From contig CAZWAP010000070.1 of assembly GCA_964632005.1 (NCBI GenBank), positions 1 to 9,078 on the forward strand: DNA of 9,078 bases. The letters are read 5' to 3'. This document shows positions 5,837 to 9,078 of this stretch, piece after piece (position 1 is the first letter of the stretch; each line of letters starts with the position of its first letter). The position numbers and the translations under genes were made by a program. The DNA comes from CAZWAP01 sp964632005 (GTDB lineage Bacteria; Planctomycetota; Phycisphaerae; Sedimentisphaerales; Anaerobacaceae). The notes under the pieces are model-generated. The model saw only the letters and a list, made by a program, of their open reading frames with translations. It was not told where the DNA came from and made no database searches.

Positions 5837-8200
5837 TTATTGATTTTCCACATAACCAATCGCAGCCGAGACAGATTCCTTCTCATTTAGGTATCTGCCC
5901 CTCCCGCCTCCTCTTCCCTCGCCCCCGAGGTCGCCGTCCACAGAATCGTTCAGGGCAGAAGCCCGCTTGGTTGAACTCAGCAGTTCGAAGACAGCCTGTG
6001 CAAACCAAGCTGTGATGTGCAGCTCCATTTCACAATGACGCCAATGACCTTGCCGTATGTAAGGCATATCGTTAGCTCCCCCACCGATACCCTGAACCAC
6101 CATGCCGTCACTTGGGGCAGCGAGCTGTGCCTTATATATTCTCGGCTGCCCCTCACCCACGCCATACACGGTGCTGGCATTCAGGGGATTATTCCCTAAT
6201 ATCCAGCCCACCTGCCTCCACGCTGCAGCTCGAAGTTCCGGATTGCCGAGTATCCTGGCCCCCTTCGCCAACAAGATCGCTTTCCTCGCCAGAGCCTTGT
6301 TCGCCCCGCGATTGTCGCACAAGTACTGGTAGTACAGCCCGCCAACATTCCTGCGCATCTTGGCGCCTGTCTGTCCGCCACCGAGATTACTCCGGGAAAG
6401 GTAAGCCGGCACAATACCAAAAGCGTTCTTACTGGATAGAACAAGAAGATAATCCTCCAGGTATGTCCTCAAACTTTCCTTCCACTCAGGATATTTTGGG
6501 TGACCTGGAAGCGCATCGCACAAATCAGCCAAAACGTTCACTGCCCCCGGCGCCCCGTCAAGCCCACCATGTGCCGTGCAGCTACTGAAAATCGACTCCT
6601 TGCTCGCGTCCGCATAAAAGAACCCTTTCACCTCCTTCTGGCCCGCGATGTACTCTCTCTCCTGCAACGCCATCAGTTGGTCCGCCAGCTCGACGGCCCG
6701 GCTCTCGTACTCCCGATTACCCGTCGCCAGATAAATGTACAGGTTCGCCCTGACGCCATAAGCCAGAGGCATCAGATCCGTCACCTTCTCCCGGTAGGGC
6801 CTGGCACAGAACTCGGTCTCGTAGTCGGTTACAATCGGCCAGGTTTTCTTGAAGTAGTTGTAGCACCGCGCTGCAGCCTTCAGGCACAATTTTGCATACT
6901 CCGGGTCCGTATCCTTGTACTGCCGGTATATCGTCGATTGATTCCTGATGAACCTGCTTTGAGATACCATATCAACAACCAGCGTCTCCTCAGGAAGCAG
7001 CCGGTCATCTGAATCTCCGATAACGTTATTCGTGTACCGATTGATACCCTCGGACCAATCCCTTGCACCACACCACAGGTAATAATGCTGCACAACAGCC
7101 CCACTGTCCAGCTGCATCTGATGGATATACTTATTCCCCCACTTGATCTCATCAAGAATGCTGTAATCGCCGCCATCCCACGCCGGGTTCACAACCCTCT
7201 TCATCTCCACAAGCCCGTATAGCGCCGGCTGAAGGATGCGCATTATCTTTCTGACATCGGAACTCGCGTGCCACCCTCCGACAATCGAATGACGCTCGCC
7301 CCCTTCCATCCTCGCATCCTCCAGGTGGCACGGCCTGCCACGCCAGTTTACCGTCGTCTCGCCGCACCTCTTCCGGCGGTACGCATTGCGGTATTTCCGC
7401 AGAAAAACCTCGTAGTTAAGCTTCGCCTCAAGTCCGATCGGAAACCACATGGAGTATTCCGAGCCCGCCTTGATCCTGTAAGTCCCCGAAGCTCCCGGCA
7501 TGCTGAAGTCCCCGAACAAATAATTACCAAAAACGCCTCCACCGCTCTTCAAGTCTCCCGAAAAAACAACCTTCCCGCCCACGTCAACAACATCAAACGA
7601 ACGCGCACCCACACTGCCGTCAACCACCACCCGGTTATTCTCGCCCGAAAGATACCCCACGTGGTTGACGAATACCTTCGTAGCTCCAAAATCCTCCACC
7701 TTGAAGCTGAAGATACTATTGGACCGGCGCTTGTTCCCCTCCCTGTCCACGGCTTTAACGTACCACCTGTGCGACCCCGTTGAGACCTTCGAAAGTAAGG
7801 GTGTGTAATAACAAACTCCTTCTGCAGCTAAAAAACCAAAAGGCCTGAAGGGCTCATAATTACCGTAACTTCCACCACGCAAATCACCGTAAACCCCCGC
7901 AGGAATGCTATCAATATTCTCCCCGTCCAGCCAGACCTCGTAGTGGTCAATGCCAGACTCGCTATCAGAACTCGCCCGCCAGGCCAACAGCGGCGTATCA
8001 CCATACGTCGTAGCATAGCTCACGGCATTGTTCTCCGGGACCAGCAGTTCGAATTGGGCCGGGGCAGTCCTATCACGCGCCGCCGCGACCTGTGTTACCG
8101 AAAATATCAAGCCCGGCACGATCAATACCGTAACCTGAGAGATCCCCGAAATCGACTTGCCGATGCCTGTAAGCTTCCTAAACAGCGATATACATTTCAT
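5837..8200 (-). CDS. Secreted glycoside hydrolase family 9-type protein (FnIII/Ig - CelD_N - GH9), divergent active site
   Basis: About 787 residues; numbering here counts from ATG 8206. A signal peptide (hydrophobic about 24-43, ending VAAA) is followed by an FnIII/Ig-like domain (about 47-172, with RWYVKAVDREGNKR), a cellulase N-terminal Ig-like domain (about 176-258, opening KVFVNHVGYL) and an alpha-toroid GH9-type domain (about 262-745). GH9 landmarks are GGWHASSD (310-317), FYADAS (530-535), GWILGNNPLNASTVYGVG (667-684) and MELHI (727-731). The family general base, second Asp of DAGD, matches Asp317, and the acid Glu of NE-V-x-I matches Glu728. The first Asp of DAGD is Ala314, and the PHHR segment is not recognisable (PRIYKAQLA instead). 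Substrate is therefore uncertain: a beta-glucan or another beta-linked glycan. The tail (750-789) is Gly-rich and charged. I prefer ATG 8200-8198, because the AAAGGGA site directly abuts ATG 8206-8204 and is well spaced only for the inner ATG. Confidence 0.85.
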   Translation of the reverse strand: MKCISLFRKLTGIGKSISGISQVTVLIVPGLIFSVTQVAAARDRTAPAQFELLVPENNAVSYATTYGDTPLLAWRASSDSESGIDHYEVWLDGENIDSIPAGVYGDLRGGSYGNYEPFRPFGFLAAEGVCYYTPLLSKVSTGSHRWYVKAVDREGNKRRSNSIFSFKVEDFGATKVFVNHVGYLSGENNRVVVDGSVGARSFDVVDVGGKVVFSGDLKSGGGVFGNYLFGDFSMPGASGTYRIKAGSEYSMWFPIGLEAKLNYEVFLRKYRNAYRRKRCGETTVNWRGRPCHLEDARMEGGERHSIVGGWHASSDVRKIMRILQPALYGLVEMKRVVNPAWDGGDYSILDEIKWGNKYIHQMQLDSGAVVQHYYLWCGARDWSEGINRYTNNVIGDSDDRLLPEETLVVDMVSQSRFIRNQSTIYRQYKDTDPEYAKLCLKAAARCYNYFKKTWPIVTDYETEFCARPYREKVTDLMPLAYGVRANLYIYLATGNREYESRAVELADQLMALQEREYIAGQKEVKGFFYADASKESIFSSCTAHGGLDGAPGAVNVLADLCDALPGHPKYPEWKESLRTYLEDYLLVLSSKNAFGIVPAYLSRSNLGGGQTGAKMRRNVGGLYYQYLCDNRGANKALARKAILLAKGARILGNPELRAAAWRQVGWILGNNPLNASTVYGVGEGQPRIYKAQLAAPSDGMVVQGIGGGANDMPYIRQGHWRHCEMELHITAWFAQAVFELLSSTKRASALNDSVDGDLGGEGRGGGRGRYLNEKESVSAAIGYVENQ

Positions 8201-8310
8201 TTTCATTCCCTTTTGTCTCTCACCCCAAAACCACGAAACTTCGCACCATTACGCCCTCTCAGCACCCCGGACCCTGGCCCTGCACAATGTCGTTTCTATC
8301 TTACCCCCGA

Positions 8311-8323
8311 TGGCCGCCGGCCA
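8311..8323. repeat. Inverted repeat TGGCC-N3-GGCCA upstream of GH9
   Basis: Perfect 5-bp dyad separated by three bases, about 110 bases before the GH9 start. It could be a small operator or chance in GC-rich DNA. Confidence 0.25.
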
Positions 8324-8530
8324 ATACCAACCCCGAACCGTTCGCCTATGCCTTCAGCCTTACCACCAGTGATGCGGTGGCGAGGCCCCGACGAGCTTTC
8401 GTAAGGCCCATTCTCGCAGCGCCGCCGGTCCGGGCGATACACGCCTCGTTCACTTCGCAATCGAGCGATGAAAACGGCAGGATTGCCTTGAAGAACGAGC
8501 AAAATCTGGTAAGCCAGAGGTCAAACTACT

Positions 8531-8568
8531 GGCCGGTCTTAACCCGCACCTCGCCGGCCGGTTTTAAC
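8531..8568. repeat. 13-base direct repeat upstream of GH9 (possible operator pair)
   Basis: GGCCGGTCTTAAC (8531-8543) and GGCCGGTTTTAAC (8556-8568) differ at one base and are offset by 25 bases, i.e. between two and two and a half helical turns. It lies between the membrane-protein stop codon and the GH9 gene. The arrangement would suit cooperative binding by a regulator, but no regulator is known here. Confidence 0.35.
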
Positions 8569-8607
8569 GCGCCCATTGACAATACTGATTCGATATGATT
8601 GTGGAGC

Positions 8608-9012
8608 TTACCTCCTCTTCCTGATCATCAACTTATGAAGCCTACCATATACGAAGCCACCGATGAAAGTAACGACGGGTATTTCACAAATGCTCAGAAC
8701 AAACAGCAAATCGAGTTTCAATGATTGGCTACTAATATTAATAATAGACATAAACATTGCGTACACAAGTGATAGAACGTAGCCGCTTCGAGGTTCTTCT
8801 CGCAGCCACAATGCCCCTAACACACCAATAACCAGAGCAACCGCACAAGTAGGTGTACCAAGCACTTGTAGCACCAGCATGACTTCAGGCCCTAGCTGTC
8901 TTAAAGAAGCTGATGCCATTACTGCACTACTTACGAAGAGTTGACAAGTCATCGCACCTAATAAAAGCAGGCCATATCTCGAAGCACGTTTTAATATAGA
9001 AAATAATATCAT
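8608..9012 (-). CDS. Small integral membrane protein of unknown function (about four helices)
   Basis: 134 residues. Hydrophobic segments lie at about 13-33, 43-70, 78-94 and 101-123, and the tail is strongly basic (KLMIRKRR, 127-134), which would favour a cytoplasmic C-terminus. There is no recognisable family motif. The start ATG 9012-9010 is preceded by AAGGAA at good spacing, and the frame is uninterrupted, so the gene itself is credible. Its DNA is visibly more AT-rich than the rest of the window, with many A/T third positions, unlike hypF or the AKR gene. This may reflect recent acquisition or simply the codon bias of membrane proteins. The gap of 400 bases to GH9 argues against a shared operon. 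Confidence 0.65.
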   Translation of the reverse strand: MILFSILKRASRYGLLLLGAMTCQLFVSSAVMASASLRQLGPEVMLVLQVLGTPTCAVALVIGVLGALWLREEPRSGYVLSLVYAMFMSIINISSQSLKLDLLFVLSICEIPVVTFIGGFVYGRLHKLMIRKRR

Positions 9013-9030
9013 AATCTATTTCCTTTGCAT

Positions 9031-9078
9031 CTATTCCTCGCAGCAATCCGCGAAACAGTTGCTATTGTCCCGGTAGGA
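9031..9078 (-). CDS. Possible C-terminal tail of an upstream gene cut by the window edge
   Basis: One minus-strand frame reads 15 codons (ending NCFADCCEE) to a TAG at 9033-9031, 18 bases before the membrane-protein start. A second frame is also open and would end at a TGA overlapping that start in an ATGA. With so little sequence I cannot tell which, if either, is translated. Confidence 0.2.
   Translation of the reverse strand, partial: SYRDNSNCFADCCEE

Larger units (their letters stand above)
8207..8607. other. About 400-base intergenic region upstream of the GH9 gene
   Basis: No gene is supported here. The longest minus-strand frame (68 codons from a TTG at 8502) has no ribosome binding site or recognisable motif. 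The region holds a direct repeat (8531-8568), a small inverted repeat (8311-8323) and a weak -10-like TAAGAT on the minus strand near 8300, without a well-spaced -35. Its length suggests that it carries the GH9 promoter and control sites. Confidence 0.55.

Noticed and set aside
8296..8502. Minus-strand 68-codon frame upstream of GH9
   Set aside because: TTG start with no ribosome binding site, and a basic, low-information translation.
8576..8599. Plus-strand TTGACA and TATGAT pair
   Set aside because: Both hexamers are good, but the 12-base spacing is too short for a sigma70 promoter and no plus-strand gene follows.
8207..8607. Riboswitch (cobalamin or cyclic-di-GMP type) in the long GH9 leader
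   Set aside because: I looked for the conserved boxes of these classes and found none that fit; only short generic dyads are present.

Overview
The window looks like a piece of a Planctomycetota genome, probably Phycisphaerae-like. This is inferred from gene style, not from a phylogenetic marker. The clues are a moderately high-GC sequence, RHS 'tip' wording of the type common in those genomes, a Tat-exported aldo/keto reductase beside a multiheme cytochrome, and secreted LamG and GH9 proteins. Every gene I can support lies on the minus strand, so transcription runs from high to low coordinates. I see no tRNA, rRNA, CRISPR array, insertion sequence or integrase.

In transcription order: (1) at the right edge, a possible tail of an upstream gene (9031-9078), then an AT-richer small four-helix membrane protein (8608-9012). 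(2) About 400 bases without a gene, holding a 13-base direct repeat and a small inverted repeat. (3) A large secreted GH9-type glycosidase with an N-terminal FnIII/Ig-like domain (5837-8200). (4) A 327-base gap carrying a good sigma70-like promoter that serves (5) a secreted LamG/concanavalin-A-like protein (4736-5503), followed by a strong GC hairpin. (6) A Tat-exported aldo/keto-reductase-fold protein (3502-4515) and a lipoprotein tetraheme cytochrome c (2895-3410), 91 bases apart, which look like one unit. (7) HypF, the carbamoyltransferase of [NiFe]-hydrogenase maturation (424-2754), complete but without other hyp or hydrogenase genes in view. (8) At the left edge, directly after the HypF stop codon and in the same frame, the 3' part of an RHS/YD-repeat gene, apparently cut off and frameshifted at its 5' end.

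A working reading is that 2.9-8.2 kb encodes cell-envelope carbohydrate and redox functions: a glycoside hydrolase, a carbohydrate-binding-like protein, an exported AKR-fold protein and a periplasm-facing cytochrome. The most unusual points are two apparently altered active sites. The AKR lacks three of the four canonical catalytic residues, and the GH9 protein has ASSD in place of DAGD and no recognisable HHR motif. Both proteins otherwise look intact, so changed chemistry or substrate, or a binding role, is more likely than decay.
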